From assembly GCA_963835705.1 (NCBI GenBank), contig CAWIGR010000022.1:230150-294149 (forward strand): a stretch of 64,000 nucleotides of DNA, given 5' to 3'. Each line of letters starts with the position of its first letter. Position 1 is the stretch's first letter. This document shows, in pieces, positions 23,231 to 30,555 of the stretch. The DNA comes from JACVRW01 sp963835705. GTDB lineage: Bacteria > Actinomycetota > Thermoleophilia > Solirubrobacterales > Thermoleophilaceae. Position numbers and translations under genes: made by a program. The notes beneath the pieces are model-generated. The model saw only the letters and a list, made by a program, of their open reading frames with translations, searched no databases and was not told where the DNA came from.

Positions 23231-23231
23231 G

Positions 23232-23414
23232 CTACGCCTCGTAGGGCTCGAAGTCCTTCTTGCGGGCCCCGCACACGGGGCAGAACCAGTCGTCCGGGAT
23301 GTCGGTGAAATCGGTTCCCGGCGGGATGCCGCCGTCCGGGTCGCCCTCGGCGGGGTCGTAGAGGAACCCGCATGAGGTGCACATCCAGAGCTGCGCGGTG
23401 GCGGTCTCGTCCAT
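23232..23414 (-). CDS. rubredoxin
   Basis: A 60-residue single-iron electron carrier. The two CxxC knuckles are MCTSCGFLYDP and FCPVCGARKKDF, with GIPPGTDFTDIPDDW between them. It donates electrons to partners such as alkane hydroxylase, superoxide reductase or rubredoxin-dependent oxidases, none of which is nearby. Divergent from the NUDIX gene over 33 nt. Proximity to the redox-type promoter of DUF5519 is suggestive only. Confidence 0.95.
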   Translation of the reverse strand: MDETATAQLWMCTSCGFLYDPAEGDPDGGIPPGTDFTDIPDDWFCPVCGARKKDFEPYEA

Positions 23415-23435
23415 AGCGGCGCGAAAGGTTAGCGT

Positions 23436-23441
23436 TACTCT
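23436..23441 (+). promoter_or_regulatory. leaderless -10 element (TACTCT) of the NUDIX gene
   Basis: TACTCT ends 6 nt before the GTG start at 23448, in a 33-nt gap with the divergent rubredoxin. The same gap has TAACCT on the other strand 11 nt before the rubredoxin ATG. Confidence 0.5.
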
Positions 23442-23447
23442 CACGCC

Positions 23448-24068
23448 GTGCGGGTCGACCGGCCGCATCCCGGCGAGGAGCTCAACGAGGGCGAGGTGAC
23501 CGAGCCGCGTCAGGCCGCCTCGATCCTCGTCCTGCGCGACTCGCCCGACGGGCCCGAGGTGCTCCTCGTGCAGCGAAACCCCGAGCAGCGCTTCATGGGC
23601 GGCGCGTGGGTGTTCCCGGGCGGCGCGGTGCACGACGAGGACGCCGACCACGCCGCGGCGGCCGTGCGCGAGCTGCGGGAGGAGGCCGGCATAGCCCTCG
23701 ACGAGGGGACGAAGGTGGTCCCCTGGTCGCGCTGGATCACGCCCGAGCAGGTCAAGATCCGCTTCGACACCTGGTTCTTCGTGGCTGCCGCTCCGCCCGG
23801 GGCCGAGGCGACGCCGGACGGCGGCGAGTGCGTGGACTCGCGCTGGCTGCGCCCGGCCGCGGCCCTCGAGACGTTTCGCCGCGGCGAGCTCATGCTCGTC
23901 TTTCCCACGATCAAGCACCTCGAGGCGCTCGCGCAGGCCGAATCGGTGGCGGACGCCCTCGAGAAGGCCCTCACGCGCGAGGTGGTGCCCGTCCAGCCGA
24001 AGGTGGTGGTTCGCGGGAGCGAGCCCGAGATCGTGCTGCCCGGGGAGCGCGGCTACGACGAGGCGTAG
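23448..24068 (+). CDS. NUDIX hydrolase
   Basis: A 206-residue NUDIX protein of the eukaryotic NUDT19/RP2p-like type. The box is split by the usual variation: GGAWVFPGGAVHDEDADHAA followed by AAVRELREEAGIAL (REx2EExGI). RFDTWFFVAAAP and RWLRPAAALE are subfamily blocks that in relatives act on CoA or nucleotide diphosphates. The start is a GTG with a leaderless-type -10. Substrate is not predictable from context. Confidence 0.88.
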   Translation: MRVDRPHPGEELNEGEVTEPRQAASILVLRDSPDGPEVLLVQRNPEQRFMGGAWVFPGGAVHDEDADHAAAAVRELREEAGIALDEGTKVVPWSRWITPEQVKIRFDTWFFVAAAPPGAEATPDGGECVDSRWLRPAAALETFRRGELMLVFPTIKHLEALAQAESVADALEKALTREVVPVQPKVVVRGSEPEIVLPGERGYDEA

Positions 24069-24116
24069 ACGGCGCGCGCCGCAACCCGGAGGGGCGTGTC
24101 TTGTTCTAACGGGTCC

Positions 24117-24917
24117 ATGAGACAAACCGCTTCAGTGCTCGTCGCGGCCGTGGCGTTCCTCAGCCTGCTGGGCGCGGTGGCGGTGGCCGACACCCTGATC
24201 GGAACCGAGGGCGACGAGCAGCTCACCGGCACCCCGAGACCCGACCAGATCTACGGCGAGGGCGGCAACGACCGCCTGCTCGGCGACGGGTCGAGCGACT
24301 TCCTCGAGGCGGGCTCGGGCGACGACGAGGTGGACGCCGGCGACGGCGTGGACCTGGTGATCGGAGGCACCGGCGGCGACCGCATCGACGCCGGGGCCGA
24401 CAACGACGTGGTGTACGCCGGCGCCGGGACCGACCTCGTGCTGGGCGGCTCCGGGGCGGACACGCTGTTCGGCCAGTCCGATGCCGACCGCATCTTCGGC
24501 GGCTCGGGCGCGGACCGCATCTACGCCAGCCTCGGCGGCGACTTCGTGGACTCCGGCTCCGGCTCGGACCGGGTCAGCTCCGACGAGGGCGACGTGACCA
24601 TCAGGGCGGGGGCCGGCGACGACGTGGTCACGACCGACGGCGGAAGGGCCGACGTGCACGGCGGCGTCGGGCGAGACCGCATTCGGACCGGCTCGTCGAA
24701 CGACCGTGTGAGCGCCGGCAGGGATCCCGACTCGATCGACGCCGGCGCGGGCGACGATGAGATCCGCTCCCGCGACGGCCTCCGCGACCGCGTGCGCTGC
24801 GGCCCCGGCGACGACGAGGTCGAGGCCGACCGTCAGGACATGCTGATCGGGTGCGAGGTCAAGGGCGACACGACCGGGGGCCCATTCCCCGGCCGGCGCC
24901 CCTACACGGCGCGATGA
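24117..24917 (+). CDS. secreted RTX-type calcium-binding repeat protein
   Basis: A 266-residue protein with a signal peptide (MRQTASVLVAAVAFLSLLGA, cleavage near VAVADT). About 15 degenerate nonapeptide repeats of the GGxGxDxU type follow, e.g. GEGGNDRLLGDG, GSGDDEVDAGDGVDLVIGG and GSGADRIFGGSGADRI. They should fold as a parallel beta-roll that binds calcium. A final Cys pair (VRCGPG, IGCEVKG) may form a disulfide. There is no type I secretion apparatus nearby, and the Sec signal means none is needed. Function is unknown; such proteins are numerous in related actinobacteria. Confidence 0.85.
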   Translation: MRQTASVLVAAVAFLSLLGAVAVADTLIGTEGDEQLTGTPRPDQIYGEGGNDRLLGDGSSDFLEAGSGDDEVDAGDGVDLVIGGTGGDRIDAGADNDVVYAGAGTDLVLGGSGADTLFGQSDADRIFGGSGADRIYASLGGDFVDSGSGSDRVSSDEGDVTIRAGAGDDVVTTDGGRADVHGGVGRDRIRTGSSNDRVSAGRDPDSIDAGAGDDEIRSRDGLRDRVRCGPGDDEVEADRQDMLIGCEVKGDTTGGPFPGRRPYTAR

Positions 24918-24932
24918 AGTAGAAACCCCGTC

Positions 24933-25955
24933 ATGGCTACGACCGGCCTGACGGTCGCTGTGACCGGGCCGACCGGCGACCTCGGCCTCGGCATCGTGGA
25001 CGCGCTGGAGCGCTCGCGTGCGGTGAAGCGCATCGTCGGCATGGCCCGGCGGCCCTTCGAGCCGGGCGCCCGCGGCTGGCGCAAGACGGAGTACCGCCAG
25101 GGCGACGTGACCGACCGCGCGAGCGTGCGGGACCTGGTCGAGGGGGCGGACGTGGTGGTGCACCTCGCATTCGCGATCCTGAGCGCGAGCGACGCGACCC
25201 GCGAGCTCAACGTGGATGGGTCGAGGCGGGTGTTCAAGGAGGCGGCGAAGGCCGGCGTGGATCGGATCTGTTACGCGTCGAGCGTGGCCGCCTACGGCTT
25301 CCACGACGACAACCCGGACTGGCTGACCGAGCAGATCCCGCCGCGCGGCTCGCCCGAGCATCCGTACTCCCATCAGAAGGCCGAGGTGGAGCGCGTGCTG
25401 GGCGAGGTGCTCCTACGGCACAGCGGTACCGCCGCATGGGTGTTCCGGCCCTGCATCGTGGCCGGCCCCGAGGCCCGCACGATGCTCCAGGAGATCCCCT
25501 ACTTCCGCCTCGGGGAGGCGATGCCGGAGGCCGTGGCCGGGCTGCTGCGCTCGGTGCCGGTTCTCAAGCCGGTGCTCCCGGACCCCGGCACGCGCTTCCA
25601 GCTCGTGCACGAGGAGGACGTGGCGAGCGCGTTCGTGGCCGGCGTGCGGGGGGTCGGCGAGCCGGGTCCCTACAACCTCTCCGGGGGCGGCACCCTCACG
25701 ATGTCCGACCTCGCCGACGCGCTCGGCTGGTACTCGGTGCCGGTGCCAAAGCTGGCGCTCGACGCGACGGCTGAGATCGCCACGCGCCTGCCGCTGCTCC
25801 CCGATTCGGTCGCCTGGCTGCACTCCGCGCGCAAGCCGGTCCTGATGAAGACCGACCGCGCCCGCCAAGTGCTCAAGTGGCGGCCGCGGCACACCGGCCG
25901 GCGCACGCTCGAGGGCATGGTGAAGGGCCACCGCGAGCGGCTCTTCGTCGGCTAG
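24933..25955 (+). CDS. NAD-dependent epimerase/dehydratase (extended SDR)
   Basis: A 340-residue extended SDR. The cofactor motif is VTGPTGDLGLGIVDAL (the TGxxGxxG form), with VHLAFAIL and YASSVAAYG followed by the catalytic pair in YSHQKAEVE. It would act on a nucleotide sugar or a related ketone/alcohol; EEDVASAFVAG and YNLSGGGTLT are typical of this class. Downstream its stop codon directly abuts the broken end of an iron-dependent alcohol dehydrogenase on the other strand. Confidence 0.88.
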   Translation: MATTGLTVAVTGPTGDLGLGIVDALERSRAVKRIVGMARRPFEPGARGWRKTEYRQGDVTDRASVRDLVEGADVVVHLAFAILSASDATRELNVDGSRRVFKEAAKAGVDRICYASSVAAYGFHDDNPDWLTEQIPPRGSPEHPYSHQKAEVERVLGEVLLRHSGTAAWVFRPCIVAGPEARTMLQEIPYFRLGEAMPEAVAGLLRSVPVLKPVLPDPGTRFQLVHEEDVASAFVAGVRGVGEPGPYNLSGGGTLTMSDLADALGWYSVPVPKLALDATAEIATRLPLLPDSVAWLHSARKPVLMKTDRARQVLKWRPRHTGRRTLEGMVKGHRERLFVG

Positions 25956-25959
25956 CTTG

Positions 25960-26468
25960 ACCTTGTGCTCGGTGTCCTTGATCACCGCGGCCATCGACAC
26001 CTCACTGCCGGTGCCCGCCGTGGTGGGGATGCAGGCCAGCGGGGCGATGTCGAGCGGCCGGCCCATCCCCTCCGCCTCGCGCGGCATCAGGAAGAAGCCC
26101 TCCTGCTCGCGGGCGGTGCCGCCGTGGGTGAAGAGCGCGTCGGCCACCTTGGCCGTGTCCATCACCGAGCCGCCGCCCACGGCGAGAAACGAGTCCGCGC
26201 CCGCCTCCTTCGCCGCGGCGGCGCAACGCTCGACCACCTGGGTCGAGGAGTCCTGCGGCACGTCGTCGAACACCCCGGCCACCTCGAGGCCGCCGTCGGC
26301 CACCCCGGCCTCGACCCGCTCGACCAGCCCCGTGCCGCGCACGACCGGGTCGGTCACGACGAACACGCGCCGCGCGCCCTCCTTCTTGAACTCGAACCCC
26401 GTCGACTCGAGCAGGTCGCGCCCGGCGACCACCCGCGTGGGCGCGGCGTACTGGAAGAAGTCCTTCAA
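25960..26468 (-). pseudogene. iron-containing alcohol dehydrogenase, C-terminal half missing
   Basis: The first ~170 residues are a good Fe-ADH: YAAPTRVVAGRDLLE, VFVVTDPVV, the NAD motif AVGGGSVMDTAK, CIPTTAGTGSEVSM and AAVIKDTEHKVKL. The sequence then runs into the antisense of the epimerase 3' end (ADEEPLAVALHH). The metal-binding C-terminal domain, about 200 residues with the Fe-binding histidines, is absent. It is coupled upstream to the SCP2 gene by a 4-nt overlap, so only the 3' part has been lost, at a sharp junction about 25,955-25,960. Confidence 0.85.
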
Positions 26469-26884
26469 GAAGCCTCGAGCAGATCCCGCCGGCCGGCAGC
26501 CTCGAGCTGCCGGCGGTAGCGCGGGAAGACCGGCTTGACGAGCGGCACGAGCCTCAGGATCTTCGCCACCGGCCCCTTCGCCTTCATCTGCCCGCGCGCC
26601 AGCGCGACGGTCACGTTCACCTGGCCAAGCCAGAAGCGGTGCGCGGTGTCGGCGTCCATCGTCATGACCACCTCGGGCTCGAGGAGGGTCTCGCCGAAGT
26701 CGACCTGCCCCTCCTCGTCCTCGATCAGCTTGACCGTGATGCGCGACTCGGGCTCGCGGTACTGGTACTGGACGATCGTGTTCGCCTTGCGGAACTGCGG
26801 CGCGAGCTCCTCGTCCTCGGCGAGGTCCTCGAACAGCTTGCCGATGGTGGCGTAGACCTCGTCGGCATCCTTGAAGTAGGGCAT
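26465..26884 (-). CDS. SCP2 sterol-binding-like domain protein
   Basis: A 139-residue SCP-2-type lipid-binding protein. It starts MPYFKDADEVYATIGKLFED and has VQYQYREPESRITVKLIEDE and MTMDADTAHRFWLGQVNV, the hydrophobic-pocket core of the family. It probably binds fatty acyl-CoA or another hydrophobic substrate for the coupled dehydrogenase gene (now truncated). ATGA overlap with that gene shows they formed one unit. Confidence 0.85.
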   Translation of the reverse strand: MPYFKDADEVYATIGKLFEDLAEDEELAPQFRKANTIVQYQYREPESRITVKLIEDEEGQVDFGETLLEPEVVMTMDADTAHRFWLGQVNVTVALARGQMKAKGPVAKILRLVPLVKPVFPRYRRQLEAAGRRDLLEAS

Positions 26885-26939
26885 CGCCGCGGCATTATTG
26901 CGATCCTTGCGCAGCCGGCCGAGCCGGCTGCTTGCGGCA

Positions 26940-27779
26940 TCATTTACGGCCCGGCCGCGGGAAGGAGGTTCCCACGACCGCGTCCCAGGCCCGGTCCGGG
27001 AGCAGCGAGCGCTGCGCCATCAGCACCCGCGCCGACGCCGTGACCTTGTACCGCGTGCGCGGGCGGTCCGCCGTCAGCGCCCGCTCGATCACCTTCGCCA
27101 CCGCCTCCGGCCCGGCGCCGAGCCGGCCCAGGGGCCCGTCGTACACGCGTGCCGTGGCGGCGGCGACCGCCGCGTTGAACTCGCCGTACGGGCCCTCCTC
27201 CTCCCGCGGCACCGAGGCCACCGCGGCCTCCCCGAAGCGCGTCCTGATCAGGCCGGGCTCGATCACCACCACGTCAACGTCGAAGCCGCGCACCTCGAAA
27301 CGCATCGCGTCCGACAGCGCCTCCACCGCATGCTTGGTCGCGTGGTAGATCCCGCCGCCCGGGAAGGTGAGCTTGCCGCCCATCGAGCTGACGTTCACGA
27401 TCCGTCCGCGACCCTCGCGGCGCATGCCGGGCAGCACGAGCTGGCACATCCGCAGCAGGCCGAAGACGTTGGTCTCGAACTGGCGGCGTACTTCGCCGAG
27501 CGCCACGGTCTCCACGGCGCCGCTCTGGCTGTATCCGGCGTTGTTGACCAGCGCGCCGACGGCGCCCTCCGTCCGCTCGACCTCCTCCACAGCCGCGCGC
27601 ATCGAGTCCTCGTCGGTCACGTCGAGCGCCAGCGTGCGGCAGCCGGCGCCCTTCAGGTCCTCGATCGACTCGGGCCGCCGGGCGCTGGCGTACACGGTCA
27701 TGCCGGCGCGCGCGAGCCGCTCGGCGGTGGCCCGCCCGATGCCGGTCGAGCAGCCGGTGATGAGCACGGGTCCGGTCAC
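26940..27779 (-). CDS. SDR family oxidoreductase (retinol/sterol dehydrogenase-like)
   Basis: A 279-residue classical SDR. The N-terminal ITGCSTGIGRATAERL is the cofactor loop, with NNAGYS, a catalytic Ser in NVSSMGG and Tyr/Lys in YHATKHAVEAL. The IEPGLIRTRFGE segment and long C-terminal region resemble the 17-beta-HSD/retinol-dehydrogenase type of bacterial SDR. It ends near the SCP2 gene start and begins 4 nt after the thioesterase stop, so it belongs to the minus-strand run thioesterase-SDR. Lipid context suggests a hydrophobic alcohol or ketone substrate. Confidence 0.87.
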   Translation of the reverse strand: MTGPVLITGCSTGIGRATAERLARAGMTVYASARRPESIEDLKGAGCRTLALDVTDEDSMRAAVEEVERTEGAVGALVNNAGYSQSGAVETVALGEVRRQFETNVFGLLRMCQLVLPGMRREGRGRIVNVSSMGGKLTFPGGGIYHATKHAVEALSDAMRFEVRGFDVDVVVIEPGLIRTRFGEAAVASVPREEEGPYGEFNAAVAAATARVYDGPLGRLGAGPEAVAKVIERALTADRPRTRYKVTASARVLMAQRSLLPDRAWDAVVGTSFPRPGRK

Positions 27780-27783
27780 GTCG

Positions 27784-28563
27784 TCAATCCTCCTCGATCC
27801 GGCGCCTCACGAGCAATGTCTGGGCGGCGCGGCCGATGCGCCCGCCCTCGTCCCAGAGCGTCGTCTCGGCCAGCCCGAGGCCGTCCACGCGGGTCACGGC
27901 GTCGAGGCAGACCCACTCGCCCTCGGCCAGCCGCAGCAGGTGGACGGTCAGCTCCGTGTTGATGAAGTGGTGGGTGCGCCAGTCGAGGGCGGCGCTCACG
28001 CCGTTGCCCGAATCGGCGGCCACGAGCACCCGCTCGAGCGGACCCGGTTCCTCGCCTGCCACGAGCGGCACGCGCATTCGCATCCAGACCGTTGCGGGAC
28101 CCGGCTGCCTCCAACCCCCGCGGACGAAGCTGTACTCCATCGCCTCGTGATAGCCGAAGTCGTGGCCGGCGCCGGGGAAGTCGCTCGGGCTTCCCTGCTC
28201 CGGGCCAGCCGGCCGCTCCTCCTGGTCGAGGTGCAGCTCGTGCTCGCCGACATGCATGCGCCACGCCCGCGCTCGCATCAGCTCGCCGGCGGGGCCTGAA
28301 AGCGATGCCTCGAGCATTTCGACGCTGCGGCCGGGGCGCACCACGCTCGCCTCCACCGTCAGCGGCTCGAGCGGCACCGGCCTGAGGATCTCGCAGGTGA
28401 TCCTCCCCACCCGCATCCCGTCGCGCGGCTCGCAGCGCTCGATCGCCCGGGCCAGCAGGGCGGCGGGCGGACCGGCGTGCTGGGCGTCCGGGTCCCACGG
28501 CCCGCGGGTGGAGGCGGTGGGGACGAAGCGGTCGCCGTCCCGCTCGAAGAAGGGTGGGGGCAC
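27784..28563 (-). CDS. acyl-CoA thioesterase-like protein (double hotdog)
   Basis: A 259-residue protein starting at GTG (VPPPFFERDGDRFVPTASTR), 2 nt after the RAM gene stop. Two hotdog halves are visible: AGPPAALLARAIERCEP, RITCEILRPVPLEPLTVEAS, then WRTHHFINTELTVHLLR and GLGLAETTLWDEGGRIGRAA. This matches the TesB-like/TE_HotDog3 thioesterases, which hydrolyse acyl-CoA. It is co-transcribed with the RAM-domain gene upstream and the SDR downstream. Confidence 0.8.
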   Translation of the reverse strand: MPPPFFERDGDRFVPTASTRGPWDPDAQHAGPPAALLARAIERCEPRDGMRVGRITCEILRPVPLEPLTVEASVVRPGRSVEMLEASLSGPAGELMRARAWRMHVGEHELHLDQEERPAGPEQGSPSDFPGAGHDFGYHEAMEYSFVRGGWRQPGPATVWMRMRVPLVAGEEPGPLERVLVAADSGNGVSAALDWRTHHFINTELTVHLLRLAEGEWVCLDAVTRVDGLGLAETTLWDEGGRIGRAAQTLLVRRRIEED

Positions 28564-28565
28564 CC

Positions 28566-28841
28566 TCAGGCGCCGATCGAGAACATGGCCTCGAGGTCGT
28601 GCTCGGAGAAGACCTCGAACGCGACCATCGTGTGCGTCTCGCGGATGCCGCGGATGCGCGACAGCCGGCCGGTCACGAGCTCGGCGAGCTCCTCGGCGTG
28701 GCGCAGGCGGATGATCGCCACGAAGTCCCATTCCCCGGTGATCGAGTAGGCCTCCGTGACGCCCTCCACGTCGGCGAGCTTGCCGCCGAGCGAGTGCATC
28801 GCCTCCCGCTCCGCCTTGATCAGCACGAACGCGTGGATCAT
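28566..28841 (-). CDS. stand-alone RAM (Lrp ligand-binding) domain protein
   Basis: A 91-residue protein consisting only of the amino-acid-sensing domain of Lrp/AsnC proteins (HAFVLIKAEREAMHSLGGKL, GEWDFVAIIRLRHAEEL, RIRGIRETHTMVAF). It has no DNA-binding part. Such SraA/Lrp-like single domains form octamers and can modulate full-length regulators. A leaderless -10 (TAGGTT, complement of 28849-28854) lies 7 nt before its ATG. It is the first gene of the thioesterase-SDR unit. Confidence 0.85.
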   Translation of the reverse strand: MIHAFVLIKAEREAMHSLGGKLADVEGVTEAYSITGEWDFVAIIRLRHAEELAELVTGRLSRIRGIRETHTMVAFEVFSEHDLEAMFSIGA

Positions 28842-28848
28842 GGGCGGG

Positions 28849-28860
28849 AACCTATACCGT
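28849..28860. promoter_or_regulatory. divergent -10 elements between RAM-domain and alcohol dehydrogenase genes
   Basis: TAGGTT (complement of 28849-28854) lies 7 nt before the minus-strand ATG. TACCGT (28855-28860) lies 10 nt before the plus-strand ATG. The whole intergenic gap is 29 nt. Confidence 0.5.
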
Positions 28861-28870
28861 CCGCTCGCGC

Positions 28871-29905
28871 ATGCAGGCGGTCACCTTCCAGGCGCCCGGA
28901 GAGGTTCGGGTCGAGGAGCGACCCGAGCCCGAGCTGCTCGCGCGCGACGACGCGATCGTGCGCGTAGAGGCCACCGGGGTCTGCGGCTCGGACCTGCACA
29001 TCTACCACGGCCGCGTGGTGATCGAGCCCGGCTTCACGCTCGGCCACGAGTTCGTCGGGACGGTGGTGGCGGCGGGCGAGGGCGTGACCGGGGTGGCCGA
29101 GGGCGACCGCGTGCTGGGCTGCTACTGCTCGGCCTGTGGGAACTGCTTCTTCTGCCGCCGCGGCGACTTCCACAAGTGCGACGAGGGTCGCGTGTTCGGC
29201 CACGGCAAGACGCTCGGCTCGCTGCAGGGCGCGCAGGCCGAGCTGGTGCTGGTGCCGCACGCGAACCTCACGCTGCGTCGCGTCCCGGAGGGCATGACAG
29301 ACGACGCCGCGCTGTTCGCCGGCGACGTGATGGGCACCGGCTGGCACGCCGTCGACCAGGCCGGCATCCGGCCGGGCGATTCGGCCGCGGTGCTCGGCCT
29401 TGGACCGGTCGGCCTCTGCGCGGTCCAGGCGGCGCGTGCCGCGGGCGCCGCCAAGGTGATCGCGATCGACACCGTCGAGGAGCGCCTGGGGATCGCGCGC
29501 GAGTTCGGCGCCGAGGCCGTGCACCTGACCGAGGACGACCCGCGCGCGGCGGTCAAGGCCGCCACCGGCGGCCGCGGCGTGGACGCCGCGATCGACGCCG
29601 TCGGCCACCCCGACGCGCTCGAGCTGGCCGCGCGCGTTACGCGTAAGGCCGGCACGGTCGCGGCGATCGGCGTGTACGCCGAGCGCGTGCCGGTCCACAT
29701 GGGGATCGTGTGGATCAAGGCGCTGACGCTGAAGACAGGGCACGCGAACGTGATCGGCCACGTCGACCGGGTTCTTGCCATGATGGCCGCCGGTGTGCTC
29801 GACCCCACCCCGCTCGTGACCCATCACATGCCGCTCGCCGAGGCCGCGGACGCCTACGCGGTGTACGACCGGCGGGAGGCGCTCAAGATCGTGATGACTC
29901 CGTGA
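28871..29905 (+). CDS. zinc-dependent alcohol/polyol dehydrogenase (MDR family)
   Basis: A 344-residue medium-chain dehydrogenase. Catalytic zinc ligands are in GVCGSDLHIYHG and GHEFVGTV. The structural-zinc lobe has the four-Cys pattern CYCSACGNCFFCRRGDFHKC, with a richer Cys content than usual. The NAD motif is GLGPVGLCAVQAA, and VIAIDTVEERLGIA has an Asp for NAD. It oxidises a secondary alcohol or polyol, or an S-(hydroxymethyl) adduct. It is coupled to the hydratase gene by GTGA and leads the ADH-hydratase-ALDH run. Confidence 0.9.
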   Translation: MQAVTFQAPGEVRVEERPEPELLARDDAIVRVEATGVCGSDLHIYHGRVVIEPGFTLGHEFVGTVVAAGEGVTGVAEGDRVLGCYCSACGNCFFCRRGDFHKCDEGRVFGHGKTLGSLQGAQAELVLVPHANLTLRRVPEGMTDDAALFAGDVMGTGWHAVDQAGIRPGDSAAVLGLGPVGLCAVQAARAAGAAKVIAIDTVEERLGIAREFGAEAVHLTEDDPRAAVKAATGGRGVDAAIDAVGHPDALELAARVTRKAGTVAAIGVYAERVPVHMGIVWIKALTLKTGHANVIGHVDRVLAMMAAGVLDPTPLVTHHMPLAEAADAYAVYDRREALKIVMTP

Positions 29906-30531
29906 GCGCCGGCATGGCAGCCCTCCTCATGCGGCGTCGCGAGATCCTCGCGCAGACTGCGGAGCCGATTGGCTGGAAGGTCGGGTTCAACCTGCCCGAG
30001 TTCCAGCGAAAGCTCGGCATCGACGGGCCGATCGCGGGCTTTCTGACCACCGACACGCTTCTCGAGGACGAGGCGAAGTGGTCGTTAGGCGACCAGGGAG
30101 AGGTTGTGGTGGAGTCGGAGGTCGCGGTTGAGCTCGGTGACGACGCCCGTTCCATCGTCGCCCTCCTCCCCGCTCTCGAGCTGGCGGACCCGCCCGACCT
30201 GTCGCAGGACGTGGACACGATCCTGGCCGGGAACATCTTCCACCGCGCGGTGGCCTTCGGCCCCCGGGTGGACACGGACGCCCCTGGCGCGGGGCGCATC
30301 CTCGTGAACGGTGAGGAGCAGCATTCGTTCGGCGCCGAGCACAGCGGCGCACGGCTCGCCGAGATGGTCGACGCGGTGGCCGGGCGCCTGGCCGAGGAGG
30401 ACGAGCAGCTCCGGCCCGGCGACCGCATCATCACCGGGGTGCTGGCGCCGCCGCACCGGGCAGGGGCGGGCGACACGGTGCGGCTCGAGCTCGAGGCGCT
30501 CGGCGGCGTGGAGCTCCGCTTCACCGACTGA
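29902..30531 (+). CDS. fumarylacetoacetate hydrolase-fold protein (2-keto-4-pentenoate hydratase-like)
   Basis: A 209-residue protein whose GTG start overlaps the ADH stop. It has GWKVGFNLPEFQRKLGIDGP and GFLTT, then EVAVELG (acidic metal ligands), VDAVAGRLAEEDEQLRPGDR and ITGVLAPPHRAGAGDTV. This is the MhpD-like branch, which hydrates 2-oxopent-4-enoate-type compounds or decarboxylates oxalocrotonate. It is slightly short at the N-terminus (normal ~250). With the ADH and ALDH genes it suggests degradation of a small keto-acid or sugar-acid, but the substrate is not clear. Confidence 0.75.
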   Translation: MSAGMAALLMRRREILAQTAEPIGWKVGFNLPEFQRKLGIDGPIAGFLTTDTLLEDEAKWSLGDQGEVVVESEVAVELGDDARSIVALLPALELADPPDLSQDVDTILAGNIFHRAVAFGPRVDTDAPGAGRILVNGEEQHSFGAEHSGARLAEMVDAVAGRLAEEDEQLRPGDRIITGVLAPPHRAGAGDTVRLELEALGGVELRFTD

Positions 30532-30555
30532 GCTCCGAGCGTAGATTTCCGGCCC

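Noticed and set aside
24070..24081. CGGCGCGCGCCG palindrome after the NUDIX gene as an operator or terminator
   Set aside because: A short GC-only palindrome with no loop or T-tract is expected by chance at this base composition.
24117..24917. RTX protein as a toxin with type I secretion
   Set aside because: It has a Sec-type signal peptide, no toxin domain and no HlyB/HlyD genes nearby.
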